DNA of 8,848 nt from Caulobacteraceae bacterium (GCA_025351125.1 JANXWN010000013.1:1-8848), one strand, 5' to 3'; numbered from the stretch's first letter, positions 1 to 7,375 are shown. Notes: a model not told the origin generated them from the letters alone. Program-made: numbers and translations.

Positions 1-2
1 GC

Positions 3-653
3 GATGCGCCCGGAGAATATCAGATCGTCGCCGGCGAGCGGCGCTGGCGCGCCTCCCAACTGGCCGGCCTACAAGCCATCCCGGCCATCGTCCGCGAACT
101 CGACGATTTGGCGGTGATGGAAATAGCTTTGATCGAAAATATCCAACGCGCCGATCTGAACGCTTTGGAGGAAGCGCGCGGTTATGTCGCCATGACCACG
201 CGGTTTGGCCGCAACGCCGACGCCATCGCCAAGATCGTGGGCAAAAGTCGTAGCCATGTCGCCAATACGGTGCGGCTGACGCGCTTGCCGAAGGCGGTCC
301 AGGATCATCTGCAAGCCGGGCGGTTAACGGCGGGGCATGCCCGGGCCCTGCTCGACCTTGACGAAGCGCCCCAGATCGCCGCCCGCATTATCGCTCAGGG
401 TCTTAACGTCCGTCAGACCGAAGCGATCGTTCGGCAGATGCGTGATCCGCAATCGAGCGGTAAGGCTGGCGCCAAGCCGCCGCGGTCAAAAGATTCCGAT
501 ACCCGCGATATCGAAGACAGTCTGCGCGATTCCTTGGGCCTCAAGGTCGAAGTCCGCGATCTGGGCGGAAAGGGCGAATTGCGCATCGCCTACACCACCC
601 TCGAACAACTCGACGACCTCTGTATGCGCATTCTGCGCGGTCGGGCGCGATAG
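3..653 (+). CDS. parB: Chromosome-partitioning protein ParB, 3' part (5' end outside window)
   Basis: Only the last 216 residues are present; the frame is open from base 3 to the TAG at 651-653. ParB is a CTP-dependent DNA clamp that loads at parS centromere sites, spreads, and works with the ParA ATPase to segregate replicated origins. Visible motifs are GERRWRA (bases 33-53) and ENIQR (135-149), both part of the ParB/Srx CTP-binding fold, then a helix-turn-helix around bases 228-290 (IVGKSRSHVANTVRLTRLP) that reads parS. A charged linker follows, and a C-terminal segment (LEQLDDLCMRIL) fits the dimerisation domain. Family members are about 290-300 residues, so roughly 80 are missing; parA would be expected just upstream. 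It converges on holA with a 40-base gap. A perfect parS lies about 3 kb away inside leuS. The identification rests on several family-specific motifs and is very secure. Confidence 0.97.
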   Translation, partial: DAPGEYQIVAGERRWRASQLAGLQAIPAIVRELDDLAVMEIALIENIQRADLNALEEARGYVAMTTRFGRNADAIAKIVGKSRSHVANTVRLTRLPKAVQDHLQAGRLTAGHARALLDLDEAPQIAARIIAQGLNVRQTEAIVRQMRDPQSSGKAGAKPPRSKDSDTRDIEDSLRDSLGLKVEVRDLGGKGELRIAYTTLEQLDDLCMRILRGRAR

Positions 654-693
654 AGCCCGTCGTGTCGTGCTCACAAACCGGCAGAGCTTGCGG

Positions 694-1746
694 CTACAAG
701 CCTAATCGTCGCGCCTTGCCGGCCACCGTCAGGGCCAGTCGCTCGCCCAGCAGCCTGTCTGGCGATGCGGTTTGTTTGCAGGCGCGATCGGCGGCGAGGA
801 TATCGGGCTGAACGGCGTCAAGATTCTTGAGCGTCCATACCCGGGCTTGGCGCAGAATCTCCCGCTCGTTCTTCCAAAAAACCCCGGCCGCCTTGGCCGC
901 GAGCTGGGCGGACCCGCCGCCTTGCTGCAGAACCGAGATCTTGCGCAGACGCATTAGATGCGAGCCCAGCGCGCGAACAACGGCGGGGCCGCTTTCGCCC
1001 TCCTGCACGGCGCGGCGCAGGCCCGATTGCAAGGCGGCGAGGCGACCGCCAAAGGCGTCACTCGCCGCCTCACCTAACGACGCCTCGGGCTCGACACCGA
1101 AAAAACCGTCCATATCGGCGGCTCCGACCGTCAGGCCCCGTCCGGGCCCGAGGAACAACGCCAGACGCTCAATTTCGCGGCGCGCCACGCCTCGCTCGTG
1201 CGGCAGGCGCGCCACGAAAAGCTCGAGGGCTTCGCTGGTCAGGCTGATCCGGTCGGCCGCCAGGCCTTCGCGGGTAAAGCGCGCCACATCGCCTGGTTCG
1301 TCGTCATAGCAGGCAATTACGGCACATCCGTCGACTTTTTCGGCTACTTTTCTCAGGACTGAATCCCGTCCCAACGCCCCGGCCTCGATCAACAAAAAAG
1401 CGTCCGGGTTGAACTTCCCCGCCACGTGATCGGCCAGGGCTTCCGACGCCAGTCGGTCGGTGGAGGCCTTTTCCCCAGATAGGCGCAACCGCACCAGACG
1501 CCGACCGCCCATCATCGAAATGGCCATTAACTCGCCGTCGAGGCGCCCCGGATCGTTGTCGAGGTCGGCGTCGGCCAGCATGGCGACGTCGAAAGGATCA
1601 TCGGGGCGCGCGGTCACGGCGTGCGCCAAGGTTTGAGCGCGTTCGCGGACGCCGCCCAAATCTTGACCGTGGATCACGGCGGCACAGAACGCTCTGCCGG
1701 GAGCCGCTAAGAACCGCTCAATGTCTTGGCGTTGCTTGAGAATCAT
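694..1746 (-). CDS. holA: DNA polymerase III subunit delta (HolA)
   Basis: A 350-residue protein that fits DNA polymerase III delta, the clamp-loader subunit that opens the beta sliding clamp. The N-terminal part (ILKQRQDIERFL, then CAAVIHGQDLGGVRERA) matches the start of the delta ATPase-like fold, which lacks a working Walker motif in this family. The middle (MMGGRRLVRLR, then FLLIEAGALGRDSVLRKVAEK) and the C-terminal collar region (LRRAVQEGESGPAVVRALGSHLMRLRKI) are typical of alphaproteobacterial HolA. Length is normal. The ATG start at 1746 lies 15 bases after the lptE stop, so it is probably the last gene of the leuS-lptE-holA transcript; I see only a weak ribosome-binding site. This pairing of lptE and holA is common in proteobacteria. 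A 5-base stem (686-690 with 697-701) spans its stop but lacks a T run, so no terminator is called. Confidence 0.93.
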   Translation of the reverse strand: MILKQRQDIERFLAAPGRAFCAAVIHGQDLGGVRERAQTLAHAVTARPDDPFDVAMLADADLDNDPGRLDGELMAISMMGGRRLVRLRLSGEKASTDRLASEALADHVAGKFNPDAFLLIEAGALGRDSVLRKVAEKVDGCAVIACYDDEPGDVARFTREGLAADRISLTSEALELFVARLPHERGVARREIERLALFLGPGRGLTVGAADMDGFFGVEPEASLGEAASDAFGGRLAALQSGLRRAVQEGESGPAVVRALGSHLMRLRKISVLQQGGGSAQLAAKAAGVFWKNEREILRQARVWTLKNLDAVQPDILAADRACKQTASPDRLLGERLALTVAGKARRLGL

Positions 1747-1761
1747 AATGCCGGTTGATCG

Positions 1762-2274
1762 TCAGGATTGCGGATGTCGCGCCATCCACGTCGCCAAATC
1801 GATCTGGATTCGCCGGGCGGCGTCGGCGGCGGCGCGATTCTGGCTATCTTGACGCGCGGCGATACCGGCGTAAGGCGCGTCGGCGGCGTCATAGCTGACC
1901 TGCGAATGCACCTGGCCGCTGTGCACCGGCAGGCCCGTGGCGAGGGCGACCAGCGTATACGTTACCGTCAGGCCCAAGTCATAGCGCTCGGCTACGTTAT
2001 CGGCGCGTAAGCCGCGAGGCTCGCGCGACTGCACCGCGGTCAAATCCAAACGCCATTGCGGCGCGGCAGACTTGTCGTGCGCCAGCGCGTCGTCCAGATC
2101 TTCCCGCAACAGGAAAGCCACGCGGCCTTCCGGCGCGAAAATAGTGACCGCCGATAAGCCTCGCGAGACGCCGGGCGTGGCATAAAGCGGCGTGAATCCG
2201 CATCCGACGCCTGCCAACACAGCGCCCGACAAAGCGGCGACGGCGAGAAGGCGCGCGCAAGTTCGTGAGGTCAT
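1762..2274 (-). CDS. lptE: LPS-assembly outer-membrane lipoprotein LptE
   Basis: A 170-residue protein fitting LptE, the lipoprotein that plugs the LptD barrel and helps insert lipopolysaccharide into the outer membrane. The N-terminus has basic residues, a hydrophobic stretch (residues 9-23) and Cys25, followed by GFTPLYA, the signature seen directly after the lipidated cysteine in alphaproteobacterial LptE. The residue three before the cysteine is Gly rather than the usual Leu/Val/Ile, so the lipobox is slightly atypical. The mature part alternates strands and ends in a helix rich in Ala and Arg (AGIAARQDSQNRAAADAARRIQIDLATWMA), as expected. The ATG is 3 bases after the leuS stop and holA follows after 15 bases, so the three are probably co-transcribed and translationally coupled. 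Sequence conservation in this family is low; the call rests on motif, size and context. Confidence 0.87.
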   Translation of the reverse strand: MTSRTCARLLAVAALSGAVLAGVGCGFTPLYATPGVSRGLSAVTIFAPEGRVAFLLREDLDDALAHDKSAAPQWRLDLTAVQSREPRGLRADNVAERYDLGLTVTYTLVALATGLPVHSGQVHSQVSYDAADAPYAGIAARQDSQNRAAADAARRIQIDLATWMARHPQS

Positions 2275-2277
2275 TCG

Positions 2278-4872
2278 TCAGCCAACCACTAAATTGACGA
2301 TGCGGTCTTGCACCACGATGACTTTTCGCACGGTCAGGCCCTGCAGACGCTGAATTATGTCCGGGCTTTCTCGAACCAACTTTTCGACGTCGGCATCTGA
2401 AGCGCCCGCCGGCGCCCGCACCTCCCCGCGACGTTTTCCGTTAATCTGCACGGGCAATAATCTTTCGCCGTCTTGCGCCAGCGCGGCGTCATAGCCTGGC
2501 CAATCAGCGAGCGTCACCAAGCCGGGCGCTTCCAACGCCGCCCAACATGCCTCGCCGAGATGCGGTGCGAAGGGAGCGACCAAACGGGCGAGCGCGGATA
2601 GGGCCTCAGTCCGGGCGGTCGCGGTAACGCTTGTCGACGGACAGGCGCGTATCGTGGCAACGAATTCGTAAAGACGAGCTACGGCGCTGTTAAAGCGAAA
2701 CCCCTCGATGGCTTCAGTGACCGCCTTGACAGCCCGATGCATCGATCGGCGCAAAGAGGTTGCGGCCTCCTCGTCACCCGGACCGACCCGCGCCTGCGGC
2801 GCGTTCAGGGCGTCAAATTCGGTCCATATGCGGTTGATCAGCCGCGACGCACCCTCGACCCCGGCATTGGTCCACTGCACATCCCGCTCGGGCGGAGAGT
2901 CCGACAGAACGAACAGGCGCGCGGCGTCGACCCCGTAAACCTCGGCGATATCGTCCGGCGCGACGACGTTACGTTTGGATTTGGACATTTTGACCGGCTC
3001 GCCGATCGTAACCGGCTCGCCGGTGTCGAGCGCCCGCGCCCGCCGCGTCTCGCCTTCGACGGCGATATCGACCTGCCCCGGCTCCAACCATTCGCCATTT
3101 TGGCGGCGATAGGTTTCGTGGGTCACCATGCCTTGAGTAAACAGCCCGGCGAACGGTTCGCGCACGTCGAGCATGCCCTCGTCCGCTAGAACGCGTGTCA
3201 CAAACCGGGCGTAGAGCAAATGCAGCACCGCGTGCTCGATACCACCGATATATTGATCCACCGGCAGCCAATAGTCGGCTGCGACCGGGTCGATCGGGGC
3301 TTCCGCGCTTGGGTTGGTAAATCGAGCGAAATACCACGAGGAATCGACGAAGGTGTCCAACGTGTCGGTTTCGCGCGTCGCCGGAGCGCCGCAAGCGGGG
3401 CAGGCGACATGTTTCCACGTTGGATGACGCGCCAACGGATTGCCCGTCTGGCTGAAGTCCATGTCGTCGGGCAGGCGCACCGGCAGATCAGCCGCCGCGA
3501 CCGCGACCACGCCGCACGACGTGCAGTGAATAATGGGAATAGGGCAGCCCCATCCGCGCTGGCGCGCCACGCCCCAGTCCCGCAGGCGATAAACCGTTGC
3601 GCCGACGCCGGCGTTGAGCTCCTCGATGCGCGCCACCGCCGCTGTTTTGGCCGCGTCGATATCAAGCCCGTCCAGAAAGCCGGAGTTATAGATTGTGCCC
3701 GGGCCGACATATGCCGTCTGTTTCACGTGAAACAGGGCCGGGTCCTCGTCAGGCGGCAACACCACGGGCGTGACCGGCAAATTATATTTGCGCGCAAAAT
3801 CTAGATCGCGCTGATCGTGCGCTGGACATCCGAATATGGCGCCCGTGCCATACTCCATTAATACGAAATTGGCGATCCAAACCGGCAATTGATTATTAGA
3901 ATCAAAGGGATGAACGACACGAATGCCGGTGTCGTAACCCAATTTTTCCGCCGACTCGATTTCCGCCGCCGAGGCGCCGCCCTGACGACACAGCGCAATG
4001 AAGTCCGCGACGGCGGGCTCTCGCGCCGCCAATCGTTCCGCTAGCGGATGGTCCGGCGCGATCGCCAAAAAGCTCGCACCGTACAAGGTGTCGGGACGGG
4101 TAGTGTAAACGCTTACGCCGTCAACCGCGCACTCCGTCTCCTCCGATGGTTCGGGGGCGCTGCCGGCGAAGGCGAAGGTCAGACGCAAACCTTGTGATTT
4201 ACCGATCCAATTTTCCTGCATCAGCCGCACCTTGTCGGGCCAGCGGTCCAGTGACGCCAAGCCCTCGAGCAATTGGTCGGCATAGTCGGTGATCTTGAGA
4301 AACCATTGGTTGAGCTTGCGCCGTTCCACCGGCGCTCCGGAACGCCAGCCTCGCCCGTCGATCACTTGTTCGTTGGCCAATACGGTCATATCGACCGGGT
4401 CCCAATTGACCACGCCTTCCTTGCGATAGACCAAACCCCGCGCCAGCAGCTTCTGAAACCAGGCTTGCTGGCGGCCGTAATAGCTGGGCTCGCACGTCGC
4501 GAACTCCCGCGACCAATCGATCGACAGCCCTAAACGCTTTAGCGCCTCGCGCATCTTGGCGATGTTATCGAACGTCCACGCCTGCGGACTGACCCCGCGC
4601 TCAGTCGCCGCGTTCTCGGCGGGGAGTCCAAAGGCATCCCATCCCATGGGGTGCAGGACGTTGAAACCACGCGCGCGTTTGAACCGTGCGACCACGTCGC
4701 CCATGGCATAATTGCGAGCATGGCCGACGTGCAATTGCCCCGACGGATAAGGAAACATCTCCAGAACATAATATTTCGGCTTGTTCGGATCGATAACGGC
4801 GCGGAATATGTCCGCGCTTTCCCAAGCCGTGCGCCACTTAGCTTCGGTCTCCTTGGGATTATACCGCGCCAT
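2278..4872 (-). CDS. leuS: Leucyl-tRNA synthetase
   Basis: An 864-residue class I aminoacyl-tRNA synthetase that charges tRNA-Leu, of normal bacterial length. Motifs in order: [11 protein letters not shown] with the HIGH-type motif HVGH at 48-51; CP1 editing domain with TTRPDTLYG (257-265) and [16 protein letters not shown] (341-356), the pocket that hydrolyses mischarged tRNA; two cysteine pairs, CTSCG (450-454) and CPACG (491-495), that fit a zinc-binding insertion; WYFARF and [17 protein letters not shown] of the catalytic core; KMSKS (628-632); then the anticodon-binding domain and the C-terminal tail ending in NLVVG. The start MARYNPKE is the usual one; AGGAG and GAGG lie upstream of the ATG. 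It is the first of the tight leuS-lptE-holA group. Residues 380-385 (LFHVKQ) are encoded by a perfect parS palindrome, in a stretch that varies between family members. Confidence 0.99.
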   Translation of the reverse strand: MARYNPKETEAKWRTAWESADIFRAVIDPNKPKYYVLEMFPYPSGQLHVGHARNYAMGDVVARFKRARGFNVLHPMGWDAFGLPAENAATERGVSPQAWTFDNIAKMREALKRLGLSIDWSREFATCEPSYYGRQQAWFQKLLARGLVYRKEGVVNWDPVDMTVLANEQVIDGRGWRSGAPVERRKLNQWFLKITDYADQLLEGLASLDRWPDKVRLMQENWIGKSQGLRLTFAFAGSAPEPSEETECAVDGVSVYTTRPDTLYGASFLAIAPDHPLAERLAAREPAVADFIALCRQGGASAAEIESAEKLGYDTGIRVVHPFDSNNQLPVWIANFVLMEYGTGAIFGCPAHDQRDLDFARKYNLPVTPVVLPPDEDPALFHVKQTAYVGPGTIYNSGFLDGLDIDAAKTAAVARIEELNAGVGATVYRLRDWGVARQRGWGCPIPIIHCTSCGVVAVAAADLPVRLPDDMDFSQTGNPLARHPTWKHVACPACGAPATRETDTLDTFVDSSWYFARFTNPSAEAPIDPVAADYWLPVDQYIGGIEHAVLHLLYARFVTRVLADEGMLDVREPFAGLFTQGMVTHETYRRQNGEWLEPGQVDIAVEGETRRARALDTGEPVTIGEPVKMSKSKRNVVAPDDIAEVYGVDAARLFVLSDSPPERDVQWTNAGVEGASRLINRIWTEFDALNAPQARVGPGDEEAATSLRRSMHRAVKAVTEAIEGFRFNSAVARLYEFVATIRACPSTSVTATARTEALSALARLVAPFAPHLGEACWAALEAPGLVTLADWPGYDAALAQDGERLLPVQINGKRRGEVRAPAGASDADVEKLVRESPDIIQRLQGLTVRKVIVVQDRIVNLVVG
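3718..3735. promoter_or_regulatory. parS: parS centromere site inside leuS
   Basis: The 18-base sequence CTGTTTCACGTGAAACAG is a perfect palindrome and contains the canonical bacterial parS 16-mer TGTTTCACGTGAAACA (3719-3734) without mismatch. ParB binds parS as a dimer, which triggers CTP-dependent clamp closure and sliding. The site is in frame in leuS (minus strand), where it encodes Leu-Phe-His-Val-Lys-Gln at residues 380-385 after the editing-domain core. parB itself lies about 3 kb away, fitting the origin-proximal clustering of parS. A 16-base exact match is very unlikely by chance in a window of this size. I found no second perfect copy here. Binding by ParB is inferred. Confidence 0.9.
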
Positions 4873-4899
4873 TACCTCGCCGAACTCCTGGAACGCCCA

Positions 4900-4916
4900 C
4901 GCCCGCAGTGCGGGCG
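4900..4916. repeat. Short GC-rich hairpin upstream of leuS
   Basis: A perfect 7-base inverted repeat, CGCCCGC and GCGGGCG, with a 3-base loop lies in the 54-base gap between the DUF3576 gene stop and the leuS start, about 27 bases before the leuS ATG. No T run follows in the leftward direction, so an intrinsic terminator is unlikely. It could fold in the leuS leader RNA, but a short GC-rich stem is also expected by chance in such DNA. Confidence 0.35.
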
Positions 4917-4926
4917 GTCACATGAC

Positions 4927-5379
4927 CTAACCGCGCAAATTTGACAGCCTGAGCTGTCGTGCTTTGGTCAGGATGGCGTTTTCAATGTCGGTGGAGGTCT
5001 GGTCGGCCGTCGGCGCCGTGGTCCAGCCGCCCAGACCATTGCTGACTTCTTTAAACACCGAAACGTTGAGCCCATCGGCGCGCAGGCGTGCATCGAGGAT
5101 ATAAACCGTCACCTTGAAGCGTTCGTTGGGCTTTTCCGGGTTTATGTACCAGTCGGTGATCACCACGCCACCGTACGGATCGGCCGATTGCAGGGGCATA
5201 AAGGCCAAGGTATCGAGGGTTGCGCGCCAGAGGTAGCTATTGACGCCGATGGCCGCCGCCGGGGCATTTTTGGCCGGACGAGCGCCGCCGCCGCACGCCG
5301 TCAGGGCGATGAGGCAAAAGGGCAGCGCGGTCAACACGACGGCCCGCGTAGTCCAACGGCGCCCGAAAGAAATACTCAT
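4927..5379 (-). CDS. DUF3576-family lipoprotein
   Basis: A 150-residue predicted lipoprotein of the alphaproteobacterial DUF3576 family, function unknown. From the ATG at 5379 it has a basic N-terminus (RRWTTR), a hydrophobic segment (13-26) and a standard lipobox LTAC with the lipidated Cys at 29, followed by GGGARPAKN. The mature domain carries family-typical stretches: GVNSYLWRATLDTL, MPLQSADPYGGVVITDWY, and ERFKVTVYILDARLRADGLNVSVFK. A GTG 14 codons further upstream (5421) would also open the frame but would push the signal peptide inward, so I prefer the ATG; the ribosome-binding site (GAGTGGA) is weak. It lies 54 bases upstream of leuS on the same strand, the usual arrangement in this group, and may share the leuS promoter. 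Membership in the outer-membrane-facing lipoprotein set is inferred; Lol sorting cannot be read with certainty. Confidence 0.9.
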   Translation of the reverse strand: MSISFGRRWTTRAVVLTALPFCLIALTACGGGARPAKNAPAAAIGVNSYLWRATLDTLAFMPLQSADPYGGVVITDWYINPEKPNERFKVTVYILDARLRADGLNVSVFKEVSNGLGGWTTAPTADQTSTDIENAILTKARQLRLSNLRG

Positions 5380-5640
5380 ATGATTCCACTCAATGTCTAT
5401 AAACCGCGCGCATCGCCGCACGACGTTCGCCCATTAGCACGGAAAGCCTCTATAACATCCTGATCCCGCGACCAACCGCGAATCGCGTGGCGTTTGGGCA
5501 ACACGGACAACCGCTTTCCGCGTTGCGGCCGATGAATCGCTTGACTCCGGTTGACGGTAAGCAATCGATAGCTTTACGAAAAGATGTTGAACCGTCGGCA
5601 ATGATCGCCAAATAGGGTTCAGGGGGCTAGGTTAGTCGGC
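5380..5640. other. Divergent intergenic region between DUF3576 gene and ntrZ-like gene
   Basis: This 261-base stretch has no convincing gene and must hold promoters for both directions. Leftward, two TATAGA-like hexamers (plus-strand tctata at 5396-5401 and 5449-5454) could serve as -10 elements. Rightward, two TTGAC motifs occur (TTGACT 5541-5546, TTGACG 5551-5556), the first two thirds of a -35 box, but no good -10 follows at 17 bases. Four GANTC sites are present (5382-5386, 5480-5484, 5534-5538, 5543-5547), the target of CcrM methyltransferase in most alphaproteobacteria. A 6-base inverted repeat (TGAACC 5588-5593, GGTTCA 5616-5621) ends against an AGGGGG purine stretch in front of the ntrZ-like start. 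None of the promoter assignments is firm. Confidence 0.4.
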
Positions 5641-6033
5641 ATGGCGCGGTCCAGGCTCACGGTTGTGGTTTTTAGCGCGCTGGCTCTCGCGGCGGCGGCG
5701 GGGAGCGTTCGCGCCGAATCGATGCCGGCTCACATCATCTTGACCGCGAATGAGTTCGGCCAATCTGGATCGGCCGGCGCGCTCGTGCCGCGCCGCAGCC
5801 TTGAATGGGACGCCCGCACCGGACGGTGGGGCTTGCGGCTCGGCGTCGAGCAGCATTTCGACCGCGATGTGCAGCTTAAGGATTTGGAGCCGGGCGTATA
5901 TTATCGCCTCACCCCGCGTTTGCACATCGGCGGCGGCGTCAGTTTGGCCCCCGATCAGGTGGACAGTCTGCGCCTGACGACGCCGCAAATACCGGCGCCG
6001 CGCGTTCGGCTGGAAACGACGCTGAAGTTCTAA
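5641..6033 (+). CDS. ntrZ: NtrZ-like periplasmic regulatory protein
   Basis: A 130-residue exported protein. Residues 1-25 form a classical signal peptide (basic start, Ala/Val/Leu core, cleavage after VRA). The mature part contains RRSLEWDARTGRWGLRLGVEQ, DVQLKDLEPGVYYRLTPRLHIGGGVSLA and the C-terminal APRVRLETTLKF. I recognise this pattern as NtrZ, in Caulobacter a periplasmic protein that restrains the NtrY sensor kinase and so links nitrogen/envelope signalling to NtrX. The position between the DUF3576-leuS cluster and a ThiE-like gene agrees with my memory of the Caulobacter locus. The alternating hydrophobic strands and terminal Phe also resemble the end of an outer-membrane beta protein, which is an alternative reading. 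The ATG has AGG nine bases upstream. Its stop overlaps the stop of the opposing ThiE-like gene by four bases. Confidence 0.72.
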   Translation: MARSRLTVVVFSALALAAAAGSVRAESMPAHIILTANEFGQSGSAGALVPRRSLEWDARTGRWGLRLGVEQHFDRDVQLKDLEPGVYYRLTPRLHIGGGVSLAPDQVDSLRLTTPQIPAPRVRLETTLKF

Positions 6034-6692
6034 CCGAGGATAGGCGGGGCGTCTGCCCTTGGACTGTTGACGGCCAAAGCCTCGACCGCCGCCAATCCCA
6101 TCGCGCCGGACGTCTGCAATCGTCGGGCCGAGCGCGCGTTGACACCCCCCAAGGCGTAGACAGGCGCCGGTGAGGCGCGGACCAGGCGCGCGAACGCCGC
6201 CGCGCCCAGCGGCTTTCCCGCCGAGGCGCTTTGGCTGGGGAATATCGGCGATATCACGACCCCGTCGATGCCCCCGCGCGTCACCTTGAGCACCGCCGGC
6301 AGACCGTGCGCCGCGGCCGTCAGACGGAAACGCCGGCGCAGCGCGCGCTGCAACCCGGCGCGACCCGCTAGTCGCTCGGGCAGATGCACGCCGTCGGCGT
6401 TTAGCGCCACCGCCAAGCCAACATCAGCTCCGACGAAGAACACCAATCCGCGACGGCGCGCCAACGTGGCGAGGCGGCGTCCTTGCGCCAAGCTGTCCGT
6501 CGCGCCGAAACCGCGAAACACCACTCCGGCGCCGCGCGGCAAACGCGCCATGGCAGCTTCCGGGTCGGGCGTGCGCGCCGGGTCGGTGAAGAACAGCAGG
6601 GCGGGCAGACGCTTTCGCCCGTAGCCGCTCTTGGCTAAGCTGACGGCCTGCAATCGCCGCGCCGTTCGCGCCAAATCCGCCAAAGAGTTCAC
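6030..6692 (-). CDS. ThiE/TenI-like thiamine phosphate synthase family protein, degenerate active site
   Basis: A TIM-barrel protein of the ThiE/TenI family, 220 residues from the GTG at 6692. Family landmarks are LLFFTDPART (first strand), ADGVHLPE, GVVISPIFPS and YALGGVNA. However, residues ThiE uses in catalysis are not evident: the QLREK phosphate-binding loop is replaced by VVFRGFG, the Mg-binding ND pair before the GVHL strand reads GAD, and the T-x-TK motif after SPIFP becomes SQSASAGK. It may therefore not make thiamine phosphate; a TenI-like or other role is possible. A TTG at 6713 would extend it by seven residues into yggS on the opposite strand; I chose GTG because GGGGA lies nine bases upstream and the overlap disappears. 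It starts 5 bases from the yggS start (divergent) and shares stop-codon bases with the ntrZ-like gene. No other thiamine genes are nearby. Confidence 0.8.
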   Translation of the reverse strand: MNSLADLARTARRLQAVSLAKSGYGRKRLPALLFFTDPARTPDPEAAMARLPRGAGVVFRGFGATDSLAQGRRLATLARRRGLVFFVGADVGLAVALNADGVHLPERLAGRAGLQRALRRRFRLTAAAHGLPAVLKVTRGGIDGVVISPIFPSQSASAGKPLGAAAFARLVRASPAPVYALGGVNARSARRLQTSGAMGLAAVEALAVNSPRADAPPILG

Positions 6693-6697
6693 GCCCA

Positions 6698-7375
6698 ATG
6701 TTCCCCAATCCAACCGACAGCGCGGCCTCGCACGCCGATCTTCTGCGCCGGATCGCTGTTGCCGCCCGGGCCGCGGGACGTCAACCGCGGGACGTCGTCC
6801 TGACCGCCGTTTCCAAACAACAACCGTGGCAGGCGATCGCGCCGATTTTGGCGACCGGCCAACGGGTGTTCGGCGAAAACCGGGTGCAGGAGGCGGTTTC
6901 TCGCTGGGAAGGACGGCGCGATGGGCTGGAGCTTCGCCTTATCGGGCCGCTGCAGACCAACAAGGTGCGCGAGGCCGTGGCCTTTTTCGACGTAATCGAA
7001 AGCCTGGATCGTGTTCGCCTCGCGGAGAGCTTGGCCACGGAAACCGCCGGGATGGCGCGACCGCCGCGTCTGTATATTCAGGTCAACACCGGTGAAGAGG
7101 TGCAAAAGGCCGGGGTGGCGCCGCGCGAGGCCGATAGCTTTATTGCCGATTGCCGTGACCGGCTGAAGTTGGTCATCGAAGGGCTGATGTGTATCCCACC
7201 CGCGGCCGAGCCGGCCGGCCCGCACTTTGCGCTTCTGGCCAAAATCGCCCGCCGTAACGGCCTGGCCGGGCTGTCGATGGGCATGAGCGGCGATTTTGAG
7301 TCGGCCATAGCTTTTGGCGCCACGGCGGTGCGGGTCGGCTCGGCCTTGTTCGGGGAACGCGCCGCGCACGGCTAG
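6698..7375 (+). CDS. yggS: YggS-family PLP-binding protein (PLP homeostasis)
   Basis: A 225-residue protein of the YggS/PROSC (COG0325) family, a cytosolic alanine-racemase-like TIM barrel that binds pyridoxal 5'-phosphate without known catalysis and helps control vitamin B6 and amino-acid pools. Visible motifs: TAVSK with the Schiff-base lysine at 40; FGENRVQEA (58-66); LIGPLQTNK (81-89), where the residue before is Arg rather than the common His-Phe; LYIQVNTGEEVQKAG; GLMCIPP; the phosphate-binding GLSMGMSGDFESAI (191-204); and VRVGSALFGER at the end. Length is normal. The ATG has a modest purine stretch (AAAGAG) about ten bases upstream. It is divergent from the ThiE-like gene with almost no intergenic space, so promoters must lie within the neighbour's 5' coding region. 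Its TAG lies in a CTAG palindrome that also ends the opposing transpeptidase gene. Confidence 0.96.
   Translation: MFPNPTDSAASHADLLRRIAVAARAAGRQPRDVVLTAVSKQQPWQAIAPILATGQRVFGENRVQEAVSRWEGRRDGLELRLIGPLQTNKVREAVAFFDVIESLDRVRLAESLATETAGMARPPRLYIQVNTGEEVQKAGVAPREADSFIADCRDRLKLVIEGLMCIPPAAEPAGPHFALLAKIARRNGLAGLSMGMSGDFESAIAFGATAVRVGSALFGERAAHG

Noticed and set aside
654..701. Possible terminator between parB and holA
   Set aside because: Only a 5-base stem (686-690 with 697-701) with no T run on either strand; too weak.
3410..3423. TGTTTCCACGTTGG, a second parS-like sequence in leuS
   Set aside because: It has an extra C and the right half does not form the palindrome; too degenerate to call a ParB site.
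3198..3804. Long open frames antisense to or out of frame with leuS
   Set aside because: They overlap a fully conserved leucyl-tRNA synthetase, are rich in Arg/Ala and show no recognisable domain; they are by-products of high GC content.
5380..5421. Upstream GTG start that would extend the DUF3576 lipoprotein by 14 residues
   Set aside because: It would place the signal peptide behind a non-hydrophobic charged leader; the ATG at 5379 gives a normal lipoprotein signal.
5527..5540. GG-N10-GC spacing that could be a sigma-54 promoter before the ntrZ-like gene
   Set aside because: Only the invariant dinucleotides match well; the flanking -24 and -12 bases do not, and such spacing is common in GC-rich DNA.
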